57,063 nt of DNA from Aminivibrio sp. (GTDB lineage: Bacteria > Synergistota > Synergistia > Synergistales > Aminobacteriaceae): the NCBI RefSeq assembly GCF_016756745.1, contig NZ_JAESIH010000068.1:1-57063 (forward strand). The letters run 5' to 3'. The position numbers and the translations under genes are program-made. Shown here one piece after another: positions 24,079 to 35,015 of the stretch. Every line of letters begins with the position of its first letter. Position 1 is the stretch's first letter. The notes beneath the pieces are model-generated. The model was not told the origin of the DNA. It ran no database searches and saw nothing but the letters and a program-made list of their open reading frames with translations.

Positions 24079-25653
24079 CTACCCTTCCCTCGCGGCGGCG
24101 ATCTTCCCCTTTTCAGCGGAGACCAGAATCCGGGACATCCATTCCTCCCGCTCCTCCGGAAAGTCATCCCGGTAGTGAACACCCCGGCTCTCCTCCCGGA
24201 GGAGAGCCGCCCGTGCCACCGCTTCGGCGGTGAAGGCGAGCCCCTTCATCTCCAGGGCATGGAGGAGGTCCACGGAATCTCCCACCTTCAGGGGCGGACA
24301 TGAGACCTTCCATTCCTCCAGGGCCGCCGCGCACCGGCGGAGACCGTCACCGCTCCTGCAGGGGCCGAGCCCTTCCTGGACAACGGCCCGGAGACGATCC
24401 CCGGCATCCCGGGGACGGATTCCCCCTTCGGGGGCGAGGAAGGACAGGTCTGCCGGGATTTCCGTAACGTCCCCAATGCCGCCTTCCCCTGCTTCTTCGG
24501 CGGAGAACCGGCCGGCCCGGAGGCCGAAGGTGACGATGTTCGTCAGGGCGTTGCCTCCCATGCGGCTGGCTCCGTCCACCCCTCCGGTCACCTCACCGCA
24601 GGCGTAGAGCCCCGGAAGGGCGGTTCGTCCCTCGGTGTCGATGGGAATTCCCCCCGTGAAATAGTGCTGGATGGGGGAAAGCTCTACCGGCCCGGTCCGT
24701 CGTTCCGGCGGAAGGTCCAGCATGAGGGACACCCGTACATCAGGGATAGTCAGCATCTCTTCCCCCAGGTTTTCCAGGTGAAGCAGGGTCTTTCCTCCCT
24801 GCCTCTCGTGGCGGGAGAGGAAAATGGCACTCTTGTCCCTGGCAAAGTAGTTCGCCTCTTTCCCCGAGGTGAGCCCCCAGGAGAGAATGGCCTCCCGGAG
24901 GAATTCCCGGCCGTTTTCATCGGTGACGGGAATGTAGTCCACGATGGCAAGCCCCACCATCCACAGAGGGAAGGCGGGATCCTTCCAGCCCAGGGGGTAG
25001 AACTGGACGTACTCCATGTCCGCGAGATCCAGACCGGCCTCGAGGGCGAGGGCGTATCCGTCGCCGGTCATCCGTGCGGGGTTGTCCGTCCTGGAGTAGA
25101 TTCTGCCTCCCCCGCCGGAGGCGAGAATGACGGCGGAGGCTGGGGAGCGGTATTTCCGCCCCGTCTTCCAGTTCACCCACTCCAGCCCTTCCGCCCCTCT
25201 CTCCCCGGCGAGAATTTTCGTTGCGACACAGTTTTCGAGGATGGAGACTCCTTCCGCCCTCGCAATGGCGGCGAGTTCCCTGGTCAGGCCTCTCCCTCCC
25301 ATGATCTCGGAAGGGGCTGATTCCCGCACGGTGGCACGCCCCGAGTCGGTGATCTTCAGCGTGACGCCCCAGTCAGCCAGCGTCCGGAGGGTTTTCTCCG
25401 ATTCTTCGGCCAGCGTCCGGACGAGCTTCCGGTCGTTCACTCCCCGGCCGATCTCCACGACGCGCCGGAAGTGATCTTCGGGGGTCACCGTTCCGGACGA
25501 GAGGGAAAACAGCCCCCCCGAATAGGCTGTACAGTTCGCGTCGCCGCAGGCTGTCTTGGAGAGCAGCAGGACCTCCGCTCCTTTTTTTGCCGCCGCGACC
25601 GCTGCGGTAAGACCTGCCCCGCCCGCCCCGACGACGATGATTTTTTTCTTCAT
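24079..25653 (-). CDS. FAD-dependent oxidoreductase, fumarate reductase/aspartate oxidase flavoprotein family
   Basis: This 524-residue protein has the FAD-binding N-terminus IIVVGAGGAGLTAAVAAAKKGAEVLLLSK and the substrate-channel motif NCTAYSGGLF in place of the usual SxxAQGG. It also has ASGGGGRIYSRTDNPARMTGDGYALALEAG, YVQFYPLGW, the HYFTGGIPID capping motif, LYACGEVTGGVDGASRMGGNAL and a C-terminal helical domain. It resembles the flavoprotein of succinate dehydrogenase/fumarate reductase and NadB, without an iron-sulfur partner gene nearby. Substrate is unknown. The start ATG at 25653 has a GGAGGAGG upstream. It is convergent with the solute-binding protein gene. Confidence 0.88.
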   Translation of the reverse strand: MKKKIIVVGAGGAGLTAAVAAAKKGAEVLLLSKTACGDANCTAYSGGLFSLSSGTVTPEDHFRRVVEIGRGVNDRKLVRTLAEESEKTLRTLADWGVTLKITDSGRATVRESAPSEIMGGRGLTRELAAIARAEGVSILENCVATKILAGERGAEGLEWVNWKTGRKYRSPASAVILASGGGGRIYSRTDNPARMTGDGYALALEAGLDLADMEYVQFYPLGWKDPAFPLWMVGLAIVDYIPVTDENGREFLREAILSWGLTSGKEANYFARDKSAIFLSRHERQGGKTLLHLENLGEEMLTIPDVRVSLMLDLPPERRTGPVELSPIQHYFTGGIPIDTEGRTALPGLYACGEVTGGVDGASRMGGNALTNIVTFGLRAGRFSAEEAGEGGIGDVTEIPADLSFLAPEGGIRPRDAGDRLRAVVQEGLGPCRSGDGLRRCAAALEEWKVSCPPLKVGDSVDLLHALEMKGLAFTAEAVARAALLREESRGVHYRDDFPEEREEWMSRILVSAEKGKIAAAREG

Positions 25654-25675
25654 GGTTCTCCTCCTCCCTATGAGC

Positions 25676-25702
25676 GGAGCCCCGCGGCGTTCGCGGGGCT
25701 CC
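25676..25702. other. Strong intergenic hairpin without T-run
   Basis: GGAGCCCCGCG and CGCGGGGCTCC form an 11-bp perfect stem with a 5-base loop between the EF-G-like gene and the FAD oxidoreductase gene. No T-run follows on the minus strand, so it may stabilise an mRNA end or weakly terminate. Confidence 0.6.
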
Positions 25703-25728
25703 GTGGTCGTTCCGTGTTTCAGGGGACC

Positions 25729-27810
25729 CTATTCCTCTTCGTCCTCCTGTTTGTGGGCTGCGATAACCTTCTTCGCGATCTCGGCGGGGACCTCCTCATA
25801 ATGGTCGTATTCCATGGTGAAGGTTCCTCTGCCGGAGGTCATGGAGCGGAGGATGATGGCGTACCGGAACATCTCCGCGAGGGGGCACTGGGCCTTGACC
25901 ACCTGCTGGTGTCCCTTGCTGTCGATGCCGAGGATCCTTCCCCTCCGTCCGTTGAAGTCGCCCATGACATCGCCCAGGTACTCCTCGGGGACGGTGACTT
26001 CCACGTTCATGATGGGCTCCAGGAGCACGGGGTTCGCCTCGAGAATACCCTTCTTAAAGGAAAGCCGCGCTGCGAGCTTGAAGGCCATTTCAGAGCTGTC
26101 CACGTCGTGGTAGGAGCCGAAGTAGAGGGTGGCCTTGAAGTCCACCACGGGGAAGCCGGCAAGGGGCCCCTTGACGAGGGCTTCCCGGAGGCCCTTCTCG
26201 ACCGCGGGAATGAATCCCTTGGGGATGGCGCCGCCGACAATTTTATCCTCAAAAACGAAGCCCTCTCCCCGCTCGAGAGGAGTGTACCGGATATGGACAT
26301 CGCCGTACTGACCGTGGCCGCCCGTCTGTTTCTTGTGCTTGCCCTGGGCCTCGGCGGTCTTCCGGATAGTCTCCCGGTAGGGGACCTGGGGGGTCTTGGT
26401 GTCCAGTTCCACGCCGTACCGCTCCTTTATACGTGAAAGGACGATGTCGATGTGCATGTCGCCCATTCCGGAGAGGACGCTGTCGTTGGTCTCGGCGTTC
26501 TTTTCGAAGGTGAGGGTGGGATCTTCCTCGAGGATCTTGTGGATGGCATTGCCCAGCTTGTCTTCGTCGGCCCGGCTCTTGGCGACGATGGCCACGCTGT
26601 AGACGGGCTTCGGGAAGTCGATGGGCGGGAAGGTGATCGTGGAGCCCTTCACGGAAAGGCTGTCTCCCACCTGGGTGCTGTGAAGCTTAGGAATGGCGAG
26701 GATGTCGCCCACGGTGATCTCCTTGACGTCCTTGCCCTCTTTGCCGGTCATGAATTTGAAGGCGCTGATCCGTTCCTCTTCGCCCTTGTTCACGTTGAAA
26801 ATGGTGTTGTCTGTCGTGAGGCTTCCGGAGTTGACCCGGATGAAGGAAAGCTTGCCCACGTAAGGGTCAACCATGATCTTGAAGCAGATGGCGGAGAACT
26901 GCCCTTCGGGATCGGGGGCGATCTCGATGCTTTCCTGCCCCTTCAGGGCGGGACGGCTCCTGGAGTCCAGAGGAGAGGGGAAGAAGTCGGCGATAAAGTC
27001 AAGGATCTGATGAACGCCCACGTTCATGGCGGAAGAACCTGGGAAGACAGGCATAACTATGCGGGAAGCGATGGCCTTCCTGAGAGCGGGAAGAAGCTCA
27101 TCCACGGAGATGCTCTCGCCGTCGAGGTAGCGCATCATGAGTTCGTCGTCCGCCTCGACGATGGCCTCCACGAGGGATTCCCTTGCCTGGGCGGCCTCGT
27201 CGGCCATCTCGGCGGGGATGTCGCCCTCGGTGAACTTACCGCTGCCGTCGGCTTCATACATATATGCCTTGTTCCCGAGGAGGTCCACCACTCCTTTGAA
27301 GGAGGCTTCAGCACCTATGGGCAGGAAGACCGCCACGGCCTTGTCGCTGTAGTCCGACCGGATGTCGGTCAGCACCTTGGCGAAGTCGGCGTTTTCCCGG
27401 TCGAGCTTGGAAATGTAGAAAGCCGTGGGAAGATTGAACTCGCTTCCCATCTCCCAGACCTTGTCGGTCTGGACTTCGATGCCGCTGACGCCGCTCACGG
27501 CAATGAGCAGCGAGTCGGCCACCCGGATGGCGGACCGCATTTCTCCCACGAAGTCGGCGAATCCCGGGGTGTCGAGGACAAAGAGCTGCCTGCCCTTGCG
27601 CTCCATGGTGATAAGGGAAGTATTGATCGAGATTTGCCGTTTCTGTTCTTCCTGGCTGAAATCGCTGACGGTATTGCCGTCCTCGACCTTCCCCAGTCTG
27701 GACGTGATGCCGTTATCGAAAAGCATAGCCTCGACGAGGGACGTCTTTCCTGCCCCTCCATGGGCCGCAATTGCGATACTGCGTGTGTTCTCAGGCTGAC
27801 GGGTTCCCAT
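25729..27810 (-). CDS. Elongation factor G-like GTPase (EF-G2 type paralogue)
   Basis: This 693-residue protein has the five-domain EF-G layout: P-loop AIAAHGGAGKTSLVEAMLF (residues about 12-30), G3 FVLDTPGFADFVGEM, G4 SKLDRENADF (canonical NKMD changed to SKLD), and domain II region IMVDPYVGKLSFIRVNSGSL. Domain III has VLSGMGDMHIDIVLSRIKERYGVELDTKTPQVPYRETI. Domain IV has KHKKQTGGHGQYGDVHI, and domain V has EPIMNVEVTVPEEYLGDVMGDFNGRRGRI. It belongs to the paralogous EF-G group rather than the str-operon fusA: the P-loop differs and no rpsL/rpsG/tuf are near. The function of such paralogues is not settled. The C-terminus is acidic (KQEDEEE). Confidence 0.9.
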   Translation of the reverse strand: MGTRQPENTRSIAIAAHGGAGKTSLVEAMLFDNGITSRLGKVEDGNTVSDFSQEEQKRQISINTSLITMERKGRQLFVLDTPGFADFVGEMRSAIRVADSLLIAVSGVSGIEVQTDKVWEMGSEFNLPTAFYISKLDRENADFAKVLTDIRSDYSDKAVAVFLPIGAEASFKGVVDLLGNKAYMYEADGSGKFTEGDIPAEMADEAAQARESLVEAIVEADDELMMRYLDGESISVDELLPALRKAIASRIVMPVFPGSSAMNVGVHQILDFIADFFPSPLDSRSRPALKGQESIEIAPDPEGQFSAICFKIMVDPYVGKLSFIRVNSGSLTTDNTIFNVNKGEEERISAFKFMTGKEGKDVKEITVGDILAIPKLHSTQVGDSLSVKGSTITFPPIDFPKPVYSVAIVAKSRADEDKLGNAIHKILEEDPTLTFEKNAETNDSVLSGMGDMHIDIVLSRIKERYGVELDTKTPQVPYRETIRKTAEAQGKHKKQTGGHGQYGDVHIRYTPLERGEGFVFEDKIVGGAIPKGFIPAVEKGLREALVKGPLAGFPVVDFKATLYFGSYHDVDSSEMAFKLAARLSFKKGILEANPVLLEPIMNVEVTVPEEYLGDVMGDFNGRRGRILGIDSKGHQQVVKAQCPLAEMFRYAIILRSMTSGRGTFTMEYDHYEEVPAEIAKKVIAAHKQEDEEE

Positions 27811-27924
27811 TCCAACTACCTCCTCCGGCGTCTCGTGCTTTGCCCCGGACCGTTTTTACGTCCATTGAGGGCAATTTCAATATCTTACGCATAATGTTTC
27901 CGTTCGTCAATAAATGTCGCCCTA

Positions 27925-27974
27925 CCTAAATCCGCTAATTTTTCAGGCAGAGGGAGTATCGCCGGGGACCGTTT
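27925..27974 (-). repeat. Dispersed intergenic repeat, copy D (partial)
   Basis: CCTAAATCCG at 27925 is followed by the sub-terminal block TTTTTCAGGCAGAGGGAGT and ATCGCCGGGG, matching the left part of copy B. The remainder of the element is lost. It occupies most of the 198-bp gap between gatB and the EF-G-like gene; nothing else is seen there. Confidence 0.75.
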
Positions 27975-28008
27975 CGGCCGCCGGATCCAGGGTAAAAACG
28001 GATCGCAT

Positions 28009-29499
28009 CTACCGGTCCTCTTTCAGCCGGCGTTCAAGGATACCGGAGATGGCGGCGACGTCTGCCTGGCCCCTTGCCTCCCTCATGACAAGGCCCGCGA
28101 GAAATTTGATCTTCTTTCCCTTGGGGTCCCTGCCCGAGCGGATTTCTTCCACCACGTCGCCGTTGGCCCTAAGGACCCGCTCCACCATTTTTTCCACGTC
28201 TTCGGAGGACAGACCTCCGGGAGAAGCCCCGGCCGCCTCGAGGGCATCCTTGAAAGATCGCCCTTCCGCCAGGCGGGCGAAGACCTCTCGGGCCACCGTG
28301 GTGGAAAGCTTTCCGCCGTCCACAAGGGAGACCAGTTCCGCCAGAGCGGAGGGCTTCACCGGGAAGGAGTCCATGGAAAAACCCTTCTCGTTCATCACCC
28401 GGAAGACTTCGGTGCGGATCCAGTTGGCCGCCCGTAAAGGAGAAGCGCCGCTTTTGACGCATTCCTCGAAGTACAGGGCCACGGGAAGGCTCTCCGCCAT
28501 GAAGGCGGCATCGGTCTCAGGAAGGCCGTACTTCTCCGCGAACCGCCCCTCTTTGGTCCAGGGCAGTTCGGGCAGGGCGTTTCGGGTGCTTTCCAGAAGC
28601 TCTTCCGTCACCACGATGGGAGGGATGTCGGGGTCCGGGAAGTAACGGTAGTCGTCGGCGGCCTCCTTGCTTCTCATGGAGGTGGTGACACCCTCGCCGT
28701 CGTTCCAATGGCGGGTCTCCCTCTCCAGGCTGCCTCCTTCGGCAAGGACCGCCGTCTGGCGGCGGATTTCATACTGCAGCGCCCGCTCCACGGCCCGCAG
28801 GGAGTTCATGTTCTTGATTTCCGTCCGCTCGCCCCAGCACAGCACCTCCCCGGTGGCTTCGTCGGTCTTCTTCACCGACACGTTGGCGTCCACCCGGAGA
28901 GACCCCCGCTCCATGTCGCCGTCGGAGACGCCGAGGTAGCGCATCGTTTGGCGAATGCGGGCGACATACTCCCGGGCCTCCCCGGGGGAGGTGATGTCGG
29001 GCTCGGAGACGATCTCCGCCAGGGGGACACCGCCCCGGTTGTAGTCCACGAAGGAAAAGGCGGCCCCTTCCAGGCGCCCGTCGGCGGCCGAGTGAACCAG
29101 TTTTCCGGCATCCTCCTCGAGGTGGAGCCTGGTGATGCGGATCCGACGTGGCCGGCCGTCGTCGCCGGGAATGAAGATCTCTCCTCCCTCGGCGAGGGGA
29201 AGGTCGTACTGGCTTATCTGGTATGCCTTGGGCAGGTCGGGGTAGAAATAGTTTTTCCGGTGGAAGACCGAGTGGTTCTTGATGGTGCAGGACAGGGCCA
29301 GCCCGGCCCGGACACCCAGTTCCACCGCCTTTTTGTTCAGGACGGGAAGGCTCCCGGGGAGGCCGAGACACACGGGGCAGACGTTGGTGTTCGGCTCGGC
29401 CCCAATGTAGTCCGTGGAGCACGGGCAGAAGATTTTCGTGGCCGTGGAAAGCTGCACGTGGATTTCCAGGCCGATGACGGGGATGTACCGGAAAGTCAT
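28009..29499 (-). CDS. gatB: Aspartyl/glutamyl-tRNA(Asn/Gln) amidotransferase subunit B
   Basis: This 496-residue protein starts YIPVIGLEIHVQLSTATKIFCPCST and carries the zinc-binding pairs CPCS and CPVC (NTNVCPVCLGLPG). It also has the phosphorylation/ammonia-channel regions NYFYPDLPKAYQISQYDLPLAEGG and FVDYNRGGVPLAEIVSEPD, and a C-terminal Yqey-like tail (LAGLVMREARGQADVAAISGIL). It amidates mischarged Glu-tRNA(Gln) or Asp-tRNA(Asn). ATG 29499 overlaps the gatA stop (ATGA). The frame is open for another 100 codons upstream, inside gatA, and that extension is not the gene. Confidence 0.95.
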   Translation of the reverse strand: MTFRYIPVIGLEIHVQLSTATKIFCPCSTDYIGAEPNTNVCPVCLGLPGSLPVLNKKAVELGVRAGLALSCTIKNHSVFHRKNYFYPDLPKAYQISQYDLPLAEGGEIFIPGDDGRPRRIRITRLHLEEDAGKLVHSAADGRLEGAAFSFVDYNRGGVPLAEIVSEPDITSPGEAREYVARIRQTMRYLGVSDGDMERGSLRVDANVSVKKTDEATGEVLCWGERTEIKNMNSLRAVERALQYEIRRQTAVLAEGGSLERETRHWNDGEGVTTSMRSKEAADDYRYFPDPDIPPIVVTEELLESTRNALPELPWTKEGRFAEKYGLPETDAAFMAESLPVALYFEECVKSGASPLRAANWIRTEVFRVMNEKGFSMDSFPVKPSALAELVSLVDGGKLSTTVAREVFARLAEGRSFKDALEAAGASPGGLSSEDVEKMVERVLRANGDVVEEIRSGRDPKGKKIKFLAGLVMREARGQADVAAISGILERRLKEDR

Positions 29500-30998
29500 C
29501 GGACGTTCCCTCCTTCCGTCGCTGCACTCCTGGGCGCCATGCGCGCCTTTCCGAGGTGCCGCTCCAGGACGGCCGCGGCGTTCAGCAGTTCGGGCTCGCC
29601 CCACTGGGGCGCGATGAACTGGACGCCCACGGGCAGGGGTTTTTCTCCGCCGGTGAATCCGCCGTTGAGGGACAGGGCCGGCAGTTCGGCGAGGTTCACA
29701 GGAAGGGTGAACACGTCGGCCAGGTACATCCGGATGGGGTCGTCCACCAGCTCGCCCTTTTTGAAGGGGGGCGCTGGGGCCGTGGGCAGGGCGATGAGGT
29801 CGCACTCTTCGAAGGCCTTCCGGAACTCGGCCTTCATGAGAGAGCGGACCTTCTGGGCTGTGAGGTAGTAGGCATCGTAGTACCCCGAGCTGAGCACGTA
29901 GGTCCCGGTGAGGATCCTCCGCTTCACCTCGGTGCCGAAGCCGGCCCCCCGGGTTGTGAGGTAGAGGTCGAGCAGGGTGTCCTCCCTGCAGGAAAGACCG
30001 TACCGGACTCCGTCGAACCGGGCCAGGTTCGAGCCGGCCTCGGCGGGGGCGAGGATGTAGTAGCAGGGCAGGCCGAACTCGAGGGAGACGGGAAGGGAGA
30101 CCTCCACGATCTCCGCCCCCTCCTCCCGGCAGAGGTTCAGGGTATTTTCCAGGACCCGGCGTACCTCCGGGTCCACGGAGGACTGCATGGCGTCAAGCTC
30201 CTTCACCACGGCTATTCTCTTTCCCCTGAGGGAGACGGCAGCGAGATGCGCCGTGTAGTCCGGGCGCTCCCTGCGGCTGCACGTTCCGTCCCTGGCGTCG
30301 GGAGCGGCGATGACCGAAAGCAGGAGGGCGAGATCCTCCACGGTGCGGGCGAAGGGGCCGATCTGGTCGAGGGACGAGGCGAAGGCCACGAGGCCCCACC
30401 GGCTCACGAGGCCGTAGGTGGGCTTGAGGCCGTAAATCCCGCAGTAGGAGGCCGGCTGGCGGATGGACCCTCCCGTGTCGCTCCCGAGAGCCAGGGGGGC
30501 ATACCCGGCGGCCACAGCCGCGGCGCTTCCCCCGGAGCTGCCTCCCGGCACCCTGCCGGTATCCCAGGGGTTGGACGTCGGGTGAAAGGCGGAGAACTCC
30601 GTGGAGCTTCCCATGGCGAACTCGTCCATGTTGGCCTTTCCGGCGAAGACGGCCCCGGCCCCGGCGAGCAGTTCCGCGACTCTCGCGTCGTAGGGAGGGA
30701 TCCACCCCTCGAGGATCCTGCTGGCGCAGGTTGCCGGAACTCCCCGGAGGCACATGTTGTCCTTCAAGACAACGGGCACGCCCGCGAGAGGACCGGGGTC
30801 CATACGGCGGGCGATCATTCCGTCGATCCGGGCAGCTTCTTCCCGTCCCCTGTCGGCGGTGAGGGCCAGCATAGCGGACAGTTCCGGTTCGAGGTCTTCG
30901 ATCCGGGAAATACAGGAGGCGAACACCTCCGACGCTGAGAAATCCTTAGCTTTTATGCCGCGGACCATCTCCGCGGCGGAGAGGGCAAAGAGCTCCAT
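29496..30998 (-). CDS. gatA: Aspartyl/glutamyl-tRNA(Asn/Gln) amidotransferase subunit A
   Basis: This 500-residue amidase-signature enzyme releases ammonia from glutamine for GatB. The catalytic Lys is in GVPVVLKDNMCLRG (about residue 78), the two Ser are in VPGGSSGGSAAAVAAG and LGSDTGGSIRQPASYCG (about 150-180), and the family signature KPTYGLVSRWGLVAFASSLDQIGPF follows. Length is typical (about 485). The gene starts three bases after gatC ends and overlaps gatB by four bases, so C, A and B are translationally linked. Confidence 0.96.
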   Translation of the reverse strand: MELFALSAAEMVRGIKAKDFSASEVFASCISRIEDLEPELSAMLALTADRGREEAARIDGMIARRMDPGPLAGVPVVLKDNMCLRGVPATCASRILEGWIPPYDARVAELLAGAGAVFAGKANMDEFAMGSSTEFSAFHPTSNPWDTGRVPGGSSGGSAAAVAAGYAPLALGSDTGGSIRQPASYCGIYGLKPTYGLVSRWGLVAFASSLDQIGPFARTVEDLALLLSVIAAPDARDGTCSRRERPDYTAHLAAVSLRGKRIAVVKELDAMQSSVDPEVRRVLENTLNLCREEGAEIVEVSLPVSLEFGLPCYYILAPAEAGSNLARFDGVRYGLSCREDTLLDLYLTTRGAGFGTEVKRRILTGTYVLSSGYYDAYYLTAQKVRSLMKAEFRKAFEECDLIALPTAPAPPFKKGELVDDPIRMYLADVFTLPVNLAELPALSLNGGFTGGEKPLPVGVQFIAPQWGEPELLNAAAVLERHLGKARMAPRSAATEGGNVR

Positions 30999-31001
30999 AC
31001 C

Positions 31002-31313
31002 CTATTCCTCCTCCAGGATCCGGGGAACGACGAAGAAGCTGCCCTTCCTCTCCGGTGCGGCTGCCAGCACGTCATCCCGGACGGTGGACCGGACAGGCTC
31101 GTCCTCCCGGAGAGGAGGGGCTTCCCTCTCGGAAAAGAGAAAGGGATCCACCCCGTCGAGATTCAGCCGCCCTTCTTCCCGGGCCCGGGAAAGGGTGGCG
31201 AAATGGCCCAGGATGGCTTCAAAATGGCGCACGAGAGGTTCTATCTCTTTCTCCTCCACGCGCAGCCTGGCGAGATCGGCCACGTGCCGAACGTCCTTTT
31301 CGCTGATCGTCAT
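31002..31313 (-). CDS. gatC: Aspartyl/glutamyl-tRNA(Asn/Gln) amidotransferase subunit C
   Basis: This 103-residue protein has the GatC pattern: ISEKDVRHVADLARLRVEEKEIEPLVRHFEAILGHFATL, then the extended belt containing REDEPVRSTVRDDVLAAAPERKGSFFVVPRILEE. It wraps around GatA and stabilises the GatAB interface. First gene of gatCAB, 55 bp after ligA on the same strand. Confidence 0.95.
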   Translation of the reverse strand: MTISEKDVRHVADLARLRVEEKEIEPLVRHFEAILGHFATLSRAREEGRLNLDGVDPFLFSEREAPPLREDEPVRSTVRDDVLAAAPERKGSFFVVPRILEEE

Positions 31314-31368
31314 TGGCTTTGCCTCCTGTTCGACGAAACGACCGGTGGGGTATTTCTTGAAGAGACCT

Positions 31369-33423
<2,055 letters not shown>

Positions 33424-33431
33424 TCAGCCTC

Positions 33432-35015
33432 CTACTCCCCTGCGGCCTCACCGCCGTCCTCCCTGGTGCGGGAAGGCAGGGGCTTCATGGTCGGGAAAAG
33501 AATGACATCCCGGATGGACCTGGAGTCGGTGAGGAACATGACAAGCCGGTCCACGCCGATGCCCAGTCCTCCCGTGGGGGGAAGGCCCGTCTCGATGGCG
33601 TTTATGAAGTCCTCATCGAAATCATGAGCCTCGTCATCGCCGGCCTCCTTCTTTTTGAGCTGGTCCTCGAACCGGCCCCGCTGGTCCAGCGGATCGTTCA
33701 GCTCGCTGAAAGCGTTGGCCACTTCCTTGCCGCAGATAAAGAGCTCGAACCTGCGGGTGTAGTCCGGGTTCTCCGGGTCTCTCTTGGCGAGAGGGGAGAT
33801 CTCGGTGGGATGGCCGGTGACGAAGGTGGGCTGGATCAGCTTCTCTTCCACAAAGGTCTCGAACATGAGATTGAGGACCGTGAACCGGCTCTCGGTTCCC
33901 TTGATCTCCACGCCCCGGTCCTTGGCTATCCTCCGGGCCTCGTCGTCTTCGGCTATGCCGCGGAAATCGATGCCCGTGTATTCCGCCACCAGGTCGAGCA
34001 TGCTCCCCCGCTTGAAGGGCCTGTCGAAGTCGAGATCCACGTCCTGGAAACGGACCTTCCTAGGATTGCCGGGCCCGCAGACCACGTCGGCGGCGTTCCG
34101 GATGATCTCCTCGGTGAGGTCCATCATGTCGTGGTAATCCGCATAGGCCCAGTAGACCTCCATGGCTGTGAACTCCGGGTTGTGCATGGTGTCGAGCCCC
34201 TCGTTGCGGAAGTTCTTTCCCATCTCGTAGACCCGGCCGAACATGCCCACCACGAGACGCTTCAGGTAGAGCTCCGTGGCGATGCGGAGGTACATCTCCA
34301 TGCCGAGGGCGTTGTGGAAGGTCTTGAAGGGGCGGGCGTTGGCGCCTCCGGCAAGGACCGACAAAATCGGGGTCTCCACCTCGATGGTACCATGGTCCTC
34401 CAGGGTTTTCCGAATGGAGGAGATGATCTTCGACCGTTTCCGGAAGGTCTCACGCACCTCGGGGTTGGCTATGAGGTCGGTGTACCGTCGGCGGTACCGT
34501 ACTTCAGTATCCTTCAGGCCGTGCCACTTCTCTGGCAGAGGACGGAGGGCCTTGCAGAGGAGCACGCACTCCCGGACGTGGATGGTGAGTTCCCCCCGCT
34601 GGGTACGGAAGGGGTGGCCGATGATGCCGACCCAGTCGCCCGAGTCGACCCATTTTTTCGCGAAGGTGTACTTCTCCTCGCCCATGGCGTTGAACTGGAA
34701 ATAAAGCTGCAGGCTGTCCGTCTCGTCGGCCAGGTTGGCGAAAGCGGCCTTCCCGTGCTTGCGGAGGGCCATCACCCTGCCGGCGGTGACGATGGTCACC
34801 GACTCGTCAATCTCGTCCTCGGCCAGGTGGCTGAAGTTCTCCCGCACGTAGGCGAGGGAGTGCTTCCGGTCCCACTTCTCCACGAGGTAGGGGTTGTAGC
34901 CCTCCTCGGCAATCAGCCGCTCAAGTTTGTCCTTCCGCTGACGAACAATCTCGTCCTCTCCGTCGTTCCCCTGGGGGATACGGTTCGGGGCGTCCTTTTC
35001 ATATTGTACATCCAC
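33432..35015 (-). CDS. lysS: Lysine--tRNA ligase, class II
   Basis: This 527-residue class II synthetase has an N-terminal OB anticodon domain (VTAGRVMALRKHGKAAFANLAD) and motif 2 FRNEGLDTMHNPEFTAMEVYWAYADY. It also has a lysine-binding ELFICGKEVANAFSELNDP and motif 3 GLGIGVDRLVMFLTDS. The frame runs to 35057, but the start is GTG 35015 (VDVQYEKDAPNR), nine bases after AAAGGAGAG; this gives a 16-bp overlap with the dus gene upstream. Adjacent to ligA. Confidence 0.95.
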   Translation of the reverse strand: MDVQYEKDAPNRIPQGNDGEDEIVRQRKDKLERLIAEEGYNPYLVEKWDRKHSLAYVRENFSHLAEDEIDESVTIVTAGRVMALRKHGKAAFANLADETDSLQLYFQFNAMGEEKYTFAKKWVDSGDWVGIIGHPFRTQRGELTIHVRECVLLCKALRPLPEKWHGLKDTEVRYRRRYTDLIANPEVRETFRKRSKIISSIRKTLEDHGTIEVETPILSVLAGGANARPFKTFHNALGMEMYLRIATELYLKRLVVGMFGRVYEMGKNFRNEGLDTMHNPEFTAMEVYWAYADYHDMMDLTEEIIRNAADVVCGPGNPRKVRFQDVDLDFDRPFKRGSMLDLVAEYTGIDFRGIAEDDEARRIAKDRGVEIKGTESRFTVLNLMFETFVEEKLIQPTFVTGHPTEISPLAKRDPENPDYTRRFELFICGKEVANAFSELNDPLDQRGRFEDQLKKKEAGDDEAHDFDEDFINAIETGLPPTGGLGIGVDRLVMFLTDSRSIRDVILFPTMKPLPSRTREDGGEAAGE

